DNA from: JALZOC01 sp031361295
Lineage (GTDB): Bacteria; Acidobacteriota; Vicinamibacteria; Vicinamibacterales; 2-12-FULL-66-21
Reading direction: 5' to 3'
NCBI GenBank assembly: GCA_031361295.1
Contig: JANMCN010000240.1
Location: forward strand, 18,847 to 82,846
Length of the DNA: 64,000 bases
Below, one piece after another: positions 1-8,442 of this stretch (positions within the stretch are counted from its first letter, which is position 1; each line of letters begins with the position of its first letter). The notes below the pieces were generated by a model, which saw nothing but the letters and a program-made list of their open reading frames with translations, searched no databases and was not told the origin of the DNA. Position numbers and translations under genes: made by a program.

Positions 1-1
1 C

Positions 2-583
2 AGCGCACCGTTCGACGAGCACGCGTGCGGATTCGTGAGCGGCGAGGGAGCGGGCATCCTCGTGCTCGAGTCGCTGGACCACGCGCAGTCGCGTGGCGCG
101 CGCATCGACGCGGAGCTTCTGGCGTACGCCGCCGCCAATGATGGAGGGGATCCGCTGGTGCCCAATCCGGAAGGCACTGCGCTCGAGCACGCGATTGCCC
201 GGTGTCTCGTCCGTGCGGAACTGACGGCGGAGGCGGTCGATGCGGTGTTCGCCCCGGCCCCATCGGTGCCGACGCTCGACCGCGCCACAGCGGCCGCGCT
301 CAGCCGCGTGTTCGGGCGCAGCGGATCCCGCGCCGGCATTACCGCCACCCGTTCGCTGCTCGGACACACACATGCGGCATCCTCGGCGCTCGATTGCGTG
401 GCCGCCGTCCGATCACTTGGGGATGGTCGGATCCCGGCTATCGCGAACCTTCACCGGCCGGTCGCCGATCTCCCGTTCGTGCGCGGCGGCGCCCGCGCCG
501 CGGCGGTCCGGAGCGCGGTCGTCGGGGCCTATGGGTTCGGGGGCCACGCAGCCACGCTGGTCTTCGGCGGGTGCGGCCAATGA
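2..583 (+). CDS. Ketosynthase-like protein, chain-length-factor type (C-terminal part)
   Basis: This is the C-terminal 193 codons of a beta-ketoacyl synthase fold; the start and the active-site Cys region lie left of the window. The reading frame is open from base 2. The family motif GFVSGEGAGILVLES and the C-terminal GAYGFGGHAATLVFG glycine-rich end are clear. The second conserved His is kept (LLGHTHAAS), but the segment that should read NAHGT reads VFAPAPSVPT, so the first catalytic His is gone. In type II polyketide systems such a subunit partners an active ketosynthase as a chain-length factor. It overlaps the intact ketosynthase by 4 nt (ATGA), which supports a heterodimer. The partner role is inferred. 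Confidence 0.85.
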   Translation, partial: SAPFDEHACGFVSGEGAGILVLESLDHAQSRGARIDAELLAYAAANDGGDPLVPNPEGTALEHAIARCLVRAELTAEAVDAVFAPAPSVPTLDRATAAALSRVFGRSGSRAGITATRSLLGHTHAASSALDCVAAVRSLGDGRIPAIANLHRPVADLPFVRGGARAAAVRSAVVGAYGFGGHAATLVFGGCGQ

Positions 584-1884
584 GGCGCCGGGTCGTGGTC
601 ACCGGCCTGGGCGTCGTGTCTCCCGTCGGCACGGGCCTGGAGCGTTTCTGGGACAGCCTGGTCAACGGACGGTCTGGTGTCGCACGGATTACCCGGTTCG
701 ACCCGTCGGGGCTGGCGGTCGCCATCGCCGCGGAGGTTCGCGGGTTCCGTCTGCGGGACTACTCGGACGCGAATGAGGAGTACGTCTCCGCCGACGGCAT
801 CAGGGTGCCCCTCGACGCGCGGACGGGCTACGCGCTCGCGGCGGCGGACATGAGCATTCGCAGCGCGGGGCTGGGCGGATCCGCCGCCTGGACGGATGCT
901 TCTATGTACCTCGGTGTCGGCGAAGGCGACAACGACCTGGCGCTGCTCTCAGAGATGCTCACACCGTGCGCCACACGGGACGGATGCGATACGGCGAAGC
1001 TCCTCTCCCGGCCCGCGCGGGCCTTCGCGGTGCGGGACCAGCTGATGGAGCCCACCATCCCCGCCTCCCTGATCGCCGCGCGGTACGGAATCAGAGGCGA
1101 AGTCACGACCTGCCTCACGGCCTGCGCGGCGAGTGCCCAGGCGATCGGCGAAGCGGCCCGGCGGATCCAGACCGGCGAATGCGACCTGGCACTCACGGGG
1201 GGCGCCCACGCGATGACCGCCCCGCTCGACGTCATCGGGTTTGCGATGCTCTCGGCCCTGTCGTCGCGCAATGACGCGCCCGCGCGTGCCTCCCGGCCGT
1301 TCGATCGCCACCGCGACGGGTTCGTGCTCGGCGAGGGCGCGGGGATGCTGGTGCTCGAGGATGCGGATCACGCGCGGCGGCGCGGTGCGCACGTGTTCGG
1401 CGAGATCGCGGGCTACGGGTCCGCGAACGACGCCTATCGCGTGACCGACATGCATCCCGACGCCCGCGGGGCCACCGGCGCCATCGCCGCCGCCCTCCAC
1501 GATGCGGGAGTCGCGCCGTCCGAGATCGGGTACGTCAACGCACACGGCACGTCGACCATCGAGAACGACCGTGCGGAAACGCTCGCGCTCCATCGCGCAC
1601 TGGGTGACGCGGCGCGCACCATTCCCGTCAGCTCGACGAAGTCCATGACCGGCCACGCGGTCGCTGCCGCGGGCGCCATCGAGATCATCGCGACCATTCT
1701 CGCGCTGCGCGATCAGCTGCTGCCGCCCACCATCAATCTCGAGACGCCGGACCCGGACTGCGATCTCGACTACGTGCCGAACCGCGCCCGCGCCCACGTG
1801 TTCGACACCGCGCTGTCGAATTCGTTCGGCTTCGGCGGTCAGAATGTCGCACTGGTCGTCCGCCGCGAGGCGCGGACGTCATGA
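580..1884 (+). CDS. Beta-ketoacyl-[ACP] synthase (FabF/KS-alpha type)
   Basis: A 434-residue condensing enzyme that would extend an acyl chain on acyl carrier protein by decarboxylative Claisen condensation in the cytoplasm. The full catalytic set is visible: Cys182 in TACAAS, His322 in NAHGTST, Lys354 in SSTKSMTGH and His359. FVLGEGAGMLVLE and the C-terminal NSFGFGGQN are also present. The ATG at 580 overlaps the stop of the preceding ketosynthase-like gene; a longer frame exists upstream but would run deep inside that gene. Length matches FabF-type enzymes. The pairing with an inactive sister suggests a type II KS/CLF pair rather than housekeeping FabF. Confidence 0.93.
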   Translation: MRRRVVVTGLGVVSPVGTGLERFWDSLVNGRSGVARITRFDPSGLAVAIAAEVRGFRLRDYSDANEEYVSADGIRVPLDARTGYALAAADMSIRSAGLGGSAAWTDASMYLGVGEGDNDLALLSEMLTPCATRDGCDTAKLLSRPARAFAVRDQLMEPTIPASLIAARYGIRGEVTTCLTACAASAQAIGEAARRIQTGECDLALTGGAHAMTAPLDVIGFAMLSALSSRNDAPARASRPFDRHRDGFVLGEGAGMLVLEDADHARRRGAHVFGEIAGYGSANDAYRVTDMHPDARGATGAIAAALHDAGVAPSEIGYVNAHGTSTIENDRAETLALHRALGDAARTIPVSSTKSMTGHAVAAAGAIEIIATILALRDQLLPPTINLETPDPDCDLDYVPNRARAHVFDTALSNSFGFGGQNVALVVRREARTS

Positions 1885-2966
1885 CGCCGCGACGCATCCT
1901 GCTGACCGGCACGGGGACGGTCGGACGCGACCTCCTCCTGGCGATGCTGCGGCGGTCGGACGACCGCGTGGCCGTCTTGATGCGCGATCGGGGAAGAAAG
2001 CCGGCGGCGGTACGCGCTCGTGCGTTGTTCGATCAGCTCGGGCTCACCGAAGAGGAGCGCGCGCGGGTGGAGGTCGTCCGGGGCGACATTCGCGCGGAGG
2101 GCTTCGAGCTCGACGCGCCGACGCAGGTCCGTCTGCAGGATGCGACCGATGTGATCGTGCACACGGCGGCGGTGACGTCGTTGACGGCGGACCGACAGTT
2201 GTGCGACGTGGTCAACCGTGACGGCACGGCCAATGCGCTGATTTTCGCCGAGCGCTGTTACCGTGTCGGGCGCCTCCAGCGCTTCATGCATCTGAGCACG
2301 GCGCTCGTCGCGGGCGCCGACTCGAGCCGGCGGGTCCAGGAGGACGCGCTGCCCGAGGCGCCGATGCACGCCAACCACTACGAATCGAGCAAGCACGCAG
2401 CCGAGCGCATCGTTCGCACGGCCATGCACGCGGGTTTGCCGGCGACGATTTTCAGGCCGAGCATGGTGGTCGGGGATTCCCTGACCGGCCGGACGCGCGA
2501 CTTCAACGTCATCTACCCGCTCCTGCGGCTGCTCGCGAACGGATATCTCCCACGCTTCCCCGCTCGTCCGAACGCCCGCGTGCACCTCGCACCCCTGGAC
2601 TTTGTCGTGGACGCGATTCTGCGGGCGATGGATGAGCCGTGGACCATCGGCCTGACGTTTCATCTCACCGCCCCGGAGCCGCCGACGGTGAGCGAGCTGT
2701 TCGCCTGCCGGACGTTTTTCCCCCCGGGCGCGGGACGGCCGCAGCTCTGCGACCCGGACACCTTCGATCCGTCCGGACTCACGGCGCGCGAGCGGGAGCT
2801 GCTCGAGTCCGTGTCGTTCTGCCTGCCGTATTTCAAGTCGCGGCTCACGTTCGACACGAGCAATACCGCCAGGCTGGTGCCGCTGCCCGTGACCGACGCC
2901 GCGTTCCTCGAGCGGCTGGGCCGCTATGCGATCGAGAGCGGCTACCTGCGGACCAGCGCCGGCTGA
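1881..2966 (+). CDS. NAD(P)-dependent SDR, thioester reductase/male-sterility-like
   Basis: A 361-residue extended short-chain dehydrogenase. The Rossmann glycine motif is at the N-terminus (LLTGTGTVGRD, residues 7-17), followed by MLRRSDDRVAVLMRD, a VVRGDI strand, HLSTALVAG, and the catalytic YESSKHAAE (YxxxK). A C-terminal cap carries an unusual FFPPG/CDPDTFDPSG stretch. This layout resembles NAD_binding_4 (fatty acyl reductase/thioester reductase) domains, which release an acyl thioester as aldehyde or alcohol. It could instead be a ketoreductase-like epimerase. It overlaps the ketosynthase by 4 nt, so it is translationally coupled. The reductive-release role is inferred. Confidence 0.8.
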   Translation: MTPRRILLTGTGTVGRDLLLAMLRRSDDRVAVLMRDRGRKPAAVRARALFDQLGLTEEERARVEVVRGDIRAEGFELDAPTQVRLQDATDVIVHTAAVTSLTADRQLCDVVNRDGTANALIFAERCYRVGRLQRFMHLSTALVAGADSSRRVQEDALPEAPMHANHYESSKHAAERIVRTAMHAGLPATIFRPSMVVGDSLTGRTRDFNVIYPLLRLLANGYLPRFPARPNARVHLAPLDFVVDAILRAMDEPWTIGLTFHLTAPEPPTVSELFACRTFFPPGAGRPQLCDPDTFDPSGLTARERELLESVSFCLPYFKSRLTFDTSNTARLVPLPVTDAAFLERLGRYAIESGYLRTSAG

Positions 2967-2980
2967 GGATCCATTCCGCC

Positions 2981-3469
2981 ATGCGTTATGTCCTCGTTGA
3001 CCGTATCACCAGCCTGACGCCCGGCCGGACGCTGCGCGCGATCAAGAACGTCAGCGCGGGGGACGGGATGGTGACCCGCTACGCACCGGGGATGTGGATG
3101 TTGCCCGCCTCGATGGTGCTCGAGGCGATGGCTCAGGCCGCCGGGCTCCTGGTGATCGCGACGACCGGGGGGGCGGCACTGCCGGTTCTGGCCAAAGTCC
3201 GGCCGTTCACGGTGTTCGCGGATGCGGTGCCTGGTGATCAGGTCTGTCTCGAGGCCCAGCTCGAGGAACTGGGGCATGGCGGGTGCCGGGCCGGGGTCAC
3301 AGCCGCGGTGGACGGTCGCCCGCTCGCCGCGGCGACGCTGTATCTCGCGCTGGTTCCGCTCGACGGCCCGGAGTCCGCCGCCGCGCGGTCCGCACCGCTG
3401 CGGGCTGCACTGGGGGACGCGTTCCCCGACTGGTTCGGGGCGCGCGGCATTGAGGAGGGGAGGCAATGA
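2981..3469 (+). CDS. Hot-dog fold 3-hydroxyacyl-ACP dehydratase-like protein (FabZ/FabA family)
   Basis: A 162-residue hot-dog protein. The central helix signature LEAMAQAAG is intact (Glu48 at the FabZ catalytic Glu position). The preceding HFPG catalytic-His motif reads RYAPG (residues 33-37), so the His is missing. FabZ-type enzymes need both residues for dehydration of 3-hydroxyacyl-ACP, so this copy may be structural, thioesterase-like or use another residue. It starts 14 nt after the reductase and its stop overlaps the radical SAM gene by 4 nt. The ATG at 2981 is chosen because it begins the family homology (MRYVLVDRI). Confidence 0.8.
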   Translation: MRYVLVDRITSLTPGRTLRAIKNVSAGDGMVTRYAPGMWMLPASMVLEAMAQAAGLLVIATTGGAALPVLAKVRPFTVFADAVPGDQVCLEAQLEELGHGGCRAGVTAAVDGRPLAAATLYLALVPLDGPESAAARSAPLRAALGDAFPDWFGARGIEEGRQ

Positions 3470-4485
3470 AGAAACGTTTGATGGTCCGGAATGCCCTGCG
3501 GCAGTTGAGGCATGGGTTCAACCGGCCCTTCATGGTGATGTTCGAGACGACGCTGCACTGCAACATGAAGTGCGGGTACTGCGCGATCTGGCAGAACCAG
3601 CAACCGGAGCAGCGCGCCGTACAGGACAGGGTCTACGCGCGCATGGATGAAGCCGCGGACTTTGGCGTGTTCGCCTGGAGCTTTTCGGGTGGGGAGCCGC
3701 TGATGAACCCCAACGTGCCTGAGTACATCACCTACGCGGCCAGGAAGGGGTTCTACACGTCGATGCCGACCAACGGTTTGGCGCTCAAGAAGTGCGCCGA
3801 GGCGTGCGGGCAGCTCGATCAGCTCGAAGTGTCGATCGACACGCTGGATCGCGAGAAGTTCGCGCGGCGCCGCGGCATCGACGGCCTCCCGACGATTCTC
3901 TCGGGCCTCGATTACCTGCTCGGCCGCTGCGAGCACCACACGATTCAGATCAACGCCGCCGTCGATCTCGACAATCTCGAGGACCTCCCGGCCCTGGCGG
4001 CGTACTGCCAGGAGCGGGGCCTGCTGCTCCACACGGAAGCCGTCCACAACGTCGTCCGCACCACGTGGAAGACCGAGGATGTCGAGCTCGAGGCCGAGGC
4101 GCTCGACACGGTTGCCGCGTACCTGCAGGAGCTGCGCCGGAGTTACCGGTGCGTGCGCTTCTATACCGACTATTACCGGTTCTACCGGAATCAGGGTTTC
4201 ACCCAGGCCTTCCCGTGCCGATCTGCATCCCATCTCGTCAACATGCGGCCGGATGGCTCGATCCAGTTCCCCTGCGCATTCGTCAACGTCCACCGCGGAG
4301 CGCCGGACATGTCGCTGCGCGAGATTTACGCGTCGGCGGAGGTGCGCAAACTGATCGCCGAATCACCGCGCATGTGGGATTTCTGCGAGGGCTGCAAGAT
4401 CGGCTGTCCCTACGAAGTCTCGGCCTACCGGAACAGCCCCCTCCTGGCGCTCCGATCGGCGCTCGATTTCCTGCAGGTGCAGTGA
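3466..4485 (+). CDS. Radical SAM protein, HpnH/SPASM-like
   Basis: A 339-residue radical SAM enzyme. The [4Fe-4S]-binding CxxxCxxC is at Cys32, Cys36 and Cys39 (HCNMKCGYC). A GGEP motif follows (FSGGEPLMNP), where SAM binds. The C-terminal third has further cysteines (FPCRS, FPCAFVNV, CEGCKIGC), typical of a SPASM/twitch extension holding auxiliary clusters. Overall it resembles the HpnH group that adds adenosyl to hopene, but the lipid operon context suggests a different substrate. The gene overlaps the dehydratase-like gene (ATGA) and the ABC ATPase gene (GTGA). The reaction catalysed cannot be told from sequence. Confidence 0.88.
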   Translation: MKKRLMVRNALRQLRHGFNRPFMVMFETTLHCNMKCGYCAIWQNQQPEQRAVQDRVYARMDEAADFGVFAWSFSGGEPLMNPNVPEYITYAARKGFYTSMPTNGLALKKCAEACGQLDQLEVSIDTLDREKFARRRGIDGLPTILSGLDYLLGRCEHHTIQINAAVDLDNLEDLPALAAYCQERGLLLHTEAVHNVVRTTWKTEDVELEAEALDTVAAYLQELRRSYRCVRFYTDYYRFYRNQGFTQAFPCRSASHLVNMRPDGSIQFPCAFVNVHRGAPDMSLREIYASAEVRKLIAESPRMWDFCEGCKIGCPYEVSAYRNSPLLALRSALDFLQVQ

Positions 4486-5378
4486 CCCAGACGCCTGCCG
4501 TCCGCGTGCGAGGCCTCGTCAAGGAGTATCGGGACGGGACGAAGGCGAACCGGGGCATCGATCTCGACGTGTCTCCCGGGGAGATCCTCGCCGTCCTCGG
4601 CCCGAACGGCGCCGGCAAGACCACGTTCCTGCGTCAGCTCACGAGCGAGCTGCGCCCCACGTCGGGCGCGATCAGCATTTTTGGCGTCGATGCCCTCGCG
4701 GATCCACAGCGGGCGAAGGGGCTCATGGGGATCTCTCCGCAGGACGCCGGCGTGTTCGAGACGCTCACCGTTCGCCTCCACATGGAACTGTTCGCGCGGC
4801 TCAAGGGACTCGACCGCGACGAGGGCCGAAAAGCCGCAGCCACCGTGATTGACGAGCTCGGCCTCGCGGGCGACGCCGACAGACGGGTCGGAACGCTCTC
4901 GGGCGGTCAGCGCCGCCGGGTCCTCGTCGGGCTTGCGCTGCTCGGGTCTCCGCCGCTGCTCGTTCTCGACGAGCCGACAGCCGGCCTCGATCCGGCCTCC
5001 CGGCGCATCCTGTGGGATGTGCTGCTCCGGGCGGTCCGCGCGGGCGCGACGGTCATTCTGTCGACGCACTACACCGAGGAAGCCGAGCGGCTGAGCGATC
5101 GGATCGCCATCATCTGTGCCGGCCGCCTCATCGCCCTGGGCACACTGCCCGAGCTCGTCGCGAGGGTCAGCGATCCGTACCGGCTCAGCTACCGCGATCC
5201 CTCGCGTGCCTTCGGTGACCTGCAGGTTCGACGCTTCGCCGCGTTTGCCGAGGTCGAGTCCGTCATCCGTGGACTCGGGCTGTCGGAATACTCGGTGGCC
5301 ACCGCCTCGCTCGAAGACGTGTACTTCCAGCTCGCAGGCGCCTCGTTTCCTGTGGACGCCGTGGCGGACGCATCATGA
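4482..5378 (+). CDS. ABC transporter ATP-binding protein (ABC-2 type exporter)
   Basis: A 298-residue ATPase with Walker A GPNGAGKT (residues 40-47), signature LSGGQ (139-143), Walker B LLVLDEPTAGLDP and the switch His in LSTHYTEEAE. The C-terminal tail after the nucleotide domain is typical of drug, lipid or polysaccharide exporters of the DrrA/CcmA/NodI group. The GTG at 4482 overlaps the TGA of the radical SAM gene and begins where homology begins. It is paired with the membrane gene that follows (4 nt overlap), so together they probably export the operon's product or an intermediate. Confidence 0.93.
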   Translation: MTQTPAVRVRGLVKEYRDGTKANRGIDLDVSPGEILAVLGPNGAGKTTFLRQLTSELRPTSGAISIFGVDALADPQRAKGLMGISPQDAGVFETLTVRLHMELFARLKGLDRDEGRKAAATVIDELGLAGDADRRVGTLSGGQRRRVLVGLALLGSPPLLVLDEPTAGLDPASRRILWDVLLRAVRAGATVILSTHYTEEAERLSDRIAIICAGRLIALGTLPELVARVSDPYRLSYRDPSRAFGDLQVRRFAAFAEVESVIRGLGLSEYSVATASLEDVYFQLAGASFPVDAVADAS

Positions 5379-6139
5379 GGCGCCGGTTCTCCGACGCGCG
5401 CTGCGTGTTTCGCATTCACCTGGCCCGTCTGCGCGCCGAGGCAGGCCCCTTCGTGCTCGCCGCGGTGATCTTCCCGGGCGTCATGTTCATGTTCGCGAAC
5501 GCCGTGGGGTCCCCCGAGAGCGTCGCCCAGGCGGACCCGGCGCACCGCGTTCGGCTATTGGCCGGCTCGGTCGTGTTCTCGCTGTCGCTCACCGCCGTGA
5601 CCTGGCTCGGCTACCTCCTGCTCGAAAACCGCTTCACTGGCCGGCTGAAGCTCTTCGCGACGCTGCCGCTCGCGCCGTCGTCGTACGTGCTCGGCGTGGT
5701 GGTGTTCGCCCTCGCGCAGGGCGCCATCGCGACGATGTCGTTGCTGGTGATCGCACGGCTGATGGGGGTGCACACCGGGATCACCATGCCAGTCGGCGCC
5801 GTCCTGCTCACCGCCGTCGTCATTCTCACGGTGCTCTGTGTGTGCGGGATCGCGGTCGTCGTGGCCGCGCGCGCCCGAAGCTTCAGCGAGGGATCCCTCC
5901 TCACTGATGCACTCGGGACCGGCCTCGTGTTCCTGGCACCCGTGTACTGCGCCCGCGAATCGCTGCCGCGCGCGCTGCAGCTGTCGTCGCCCCTCTTCCC
6001 GACCACCTACGCGGCCCGCGCGGTCAACACGGTGCTGGCCGGGGGGACTCACGTGGGCGTGGATCTGGCAATTCTGGCCGGCATGGCCGCGCTCACCCTC
6101 GCCGCCGGGTTCCATGCCATGCGGTGGCGGGAGGACTGA
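5375..6139 (+). CDS. ABC-2 type transporter permease
   Basis: A 254-residue integral membrane protein with about six hydrophobic segments (for example near residues 22-42, 62-85, 105-130 and 137-160, plus two near the C-terminus). It has no ATP-binding motif. The size and the position directly after the ATPase gene fit the permease subunit of an ABC-2 exporter such as DrrB/NodJ. The loop ENRFTGRLKLFATLPLAPSS after the second segment matches the coupling-helix region of this family. Its stop overlaps the next start by one base (TGATG). The substrate is unknown; a lipid or glycolipid is likely from context. Confidence 0.87.
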   Translation: MRRRFSDARCVFRIHLARLRAEAGPFVLAAVIFPGVMFMFANAVGSPESVAQADPAHRVRLLAGSVVFSLSLTAVTWLGYLLLENRFTGRLKLFATLPLAPSSYVLGVVVFALAQGAIATMSLLVIARLMGVHTGITMPVGAVLLTAVVILTVLCVCGIAVVVAARARSFSEGSLLTDALGTGLVFLAPVYCARESLPRALQLSSPLFPTTYAARAVNTVLAGGTHVGVDLAILAGMAALTLAAGFHAMRWRED

Positions 6140-8442
6140 TGACGCCAGGCTCCGCTGACGCCCCTCGCATTCTGATCCTGACGCTGTCGTTTGGATCTGG
6201 TCACGCCCGCGCCGCCGCGGTCGTGGCGAATGAGCTCGGGCGCCAGGCGCCGCGCGCGGACGTGCGCCTGCTGGACGCGCTGGCGGATTCCCGCCCGTGG
6301 TTCCGCGCCCTGTATGTCTGGCCCTATTGGTGGATGCTGCGGTACGCGCCAGGTCTGTGGCGCCGGCTGTTTTCGTCGCGCCTGCGTCGCCGCACGAGGC
6401 ACACGGCGCCGGCATGGACGTTCCGTCATGGCTGTCCGCGCGTGTTCGAGACCATTTCCACCTTCCAGCCGGACGTCATCGTGGCCGCGGAAGTCGGGGC
6501 CTGCGAGATGGCCGTGATCGCCCGGCGGAGCGGACTCACGCCCGCGCCGATCGTGTGCCTCGTCACCGACCACCAGGCAGAGCCCGCGTGGGTGCATCCG
6601 GAAGTGACGGCATTCGCGGTGCCGACCCAAAAGGTGGCACGGCAGCTCTGTGGCTGGGGCGCGTCACGGCAGCAGATCACCACCTGCGGGATTCCGACAG
6701 CCGCCCGCTTCGCGGATGCGGCGGCCGACGGAGACGTGCGTGCCCGCTTCGGATTGTCCGACGGGCGTCCGCTCGTCCTGCTGATGGGCGGCGGGATGGG
6801 TCCGACGCGGATGGATCGGATCGCGGCCGAGCTGTGCGCGACCGGCGCAGAGATGCATGTCGTCGCCGTGACCGGCCACGACCGGCGCGCACGGCGCCGG
6901 CTTGCCCGCGTCTCGGGCCACGGTCGCGCCTCGATCCACGTGGAAGGGTGGATCGACGACATCGCCTCGCTGATGCGCAGCGCCGACCTGCTCGTGACGA
7001 AGCCGGGCGGTGTCACGTCCGCCGAAGCGGCTCTCTGCGGCGTTCCCTGTGTGTTGTTCGATCCGATCCCCGGGCCGGAAGAGCGGAATGCCGCGCACCT
7101 GGCAGACCAGGGCGCCGCCCTCCTCGTCTCAGGAGCCCCCGCGACCGCCGCCGCGGTGACGGCCCTCCTCGGTGATGCCCCCCGGCGCGCGGCAATGGCC
7201 GCTCGCGCGCGTGAGCTTGCGACGCCGGCTGCCACGCAGGACGTCGCGGCACTGACGCTGCGGGCGTGCCGTGAGGCGCACGACGACGAAGGTCGTCCTG
7301 TGCTCATCCTGGCGATCCGCAATGGTGCGGGTCACTTGAGGGTCGCCGAAGCGATCGCCCAGGCCATCGAGGTCGAGGCGCCTGCCGCGCGGGTCCGCAT
7401 CGTCGACGTCGCCGACCACATGACGCCGCTGACCCGTGCCACGCACGTGACCATTTACCTGTGGCTCGTGCGGTATGCGCCCTGGCTCTGGGCACGCATC
7501 GACCGGTACCAGAAGCGGCAGTCGCAGACGAGCCCTGCGTGGTATTACCGGCGCGGCTGCCGGTCCCTGTTCGATCTGGTGCGTGGCGTCCGCCCGCGCG
7601 CCCTGGTCGCCACGGAAGTGGGCTGCTGCGAAGTCGCGGCGCTCGTGAAGCGCGATCTCCTGCCCGCGTGTCCGCTCGTGGCCGTCAACGGGGAGTACGA
7701 CGCAGATCGGGCCTGGATCCAACCGGAGGTGGACGCCTACTCGGTCGCCACCGACGATGTCGCCGACGAGTTGTGCGCGCTCGGCGCGGAGCGATCGCGC
7801 GTGCACGCCTGGGGCGTGCCGATTTCGCCGGAGTTCGAGCTGGCGCCGTCGCCGTGTTCGGATCGCGAACATGCGCGGAGGCGGCTTGGACTCGATCCGC
7901 GTCTCCCGATGATCCTCGTCGGGGGAGGCAGCGAGGGGCTGGGGCGTCCCGACCTGATTGTCGGAGGTCTGCTGAATGCGGGGTCGTCGCAGATTGCCGT
8001 GCTGACGGGCCGCAATCGCGAACTGAAGCGCCGTTGCGACGCGCTGGCGCGCGCGCACGGACCCGGCCGACTCCGCGTGGTCGACTGGACACCCGCCATC
8101 GCCGACTGGATGCGCGCGGCGGACCTCTTCGTCACGAAACCCGGCCACACGTTTGACGAGGCGCTGTCGAGCGGCCTCCCGCTCGTCTCCCTGCCGCCCC
8201 CGCCCGGATCCGAATGGGTGCAGTACCGGCTGCTCGACACGTGGAATGTGGGCCGTGCGGTCCGTACCCGCGACGAACTGGTGAAGGTCGTCACGCGGCT
8301 CATGTCGCAGCCTGACGAGCTGACCGCCATGCGACAGTCGGCGCGCACACGCAGCCGGCCGGGCGCGGCGCCGGCCGTCGCGCGCTGGGTGCGTGCCGCC
8401 CTGGCGCGTCCGCAGGTCGTTGACGCGGGGTTGGTGTCATGA
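6139..8442 (+). CDS. Tandem two-domain MGDG synthase-like glycosyltransferase
   Basis: A 767-residue protein made of two similar halves. Residues about 8-380 and 385-767 each begin with the MGDG-synthase N-terminal motif (ILILTLSFGSGHARAA and VLILAIRNGAGHLRVAEA). Each repeats the same landmarks: WMLRYAPGLW / WLVRYAPWLW, AEVGACEMA / TEVGCCEVA, and a C-terminal MurG-like donor site with MRSADLLVTKPGG / MRAADLFVTKPGH. MGDG-synthase-type enzymes (GT28) transfer galactose or glucose from a UDP-sugar to diacylglycerol at the membrane. The usual protein has one unit of about 380 residues, so this is an internal duplication or fusion, perhaps for adding two sugars. The ATG at 6139 follows the permease stop by overlap. 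Confidence 0.87.
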   Translation: MTPGSADAPRILILTLSFGSGHARAAAVVANELGRQAPRADVRLLDALADSRPWFRALYVWPYWWMLRYAPGLWRRLFSSRLRRRTRHTAPAWTFRHGCPRVFETISTFQPDVIVAAEVGACEMAVIARRSGLTPAPIVCLVTDHQAEPAWVHPEVTAFAVPTQKVARQLCGWGASRQQITTCGIPTAARFADAAADGDVRARFGLSDGRPLVLLMGGGMGPTRMDRIAAELCATGAEMHVVAVTGHDRRARRRLARVSGHGRASIHVEGWIDDIASLMRSADLLVTKPGGVTSAEAALCGVPCVLFDPIPGPEERNAAHLADQGAALLVSGAPATAAAVTALLGDAPRRAAMAARARELATPAATQDVAALTLRACREAHDDEGRPVLILAIRNGAGHLRVAEAIAQAIEVEAPAARVRIVDVADHMTPLTRATHVTIYLWLVRYAPWLWARIDRYQKRQSQTSPAWYYRRGCRSLFDLVRGVRPRALVATEVGCCEVAALVKRDLLPACPLVAVNGEYDADRAWIQPEVDAYSVATDDVADELCALGAERSRVHAWGVPISPEFELAPSPCSDREHARRRLGLDPRLPMILVGGGSEGLGRPDLIVGGLLNAGSSQIAVLTGRNRELKRRCDALARAHGPGRLRVVDWTPAIADWMRAADLFVTKPGHTFDEALSSGLPLVSLPPPPGSEWVQYRLLDTWNVGRAVRTRDELVKVVTRLMSQPDELTAMRQSARTRSRPGAAPAVARWVRAALARPQVVDAGLVS

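Noticed and set aside
202..579. N-terminal extension of the ketosynthase starting at 202
   Set aside because: It would run out of frame through the preceding ketosynthase-like gene and encode an Arg-rich non-homologous leader; ATG 580 fits the family start.
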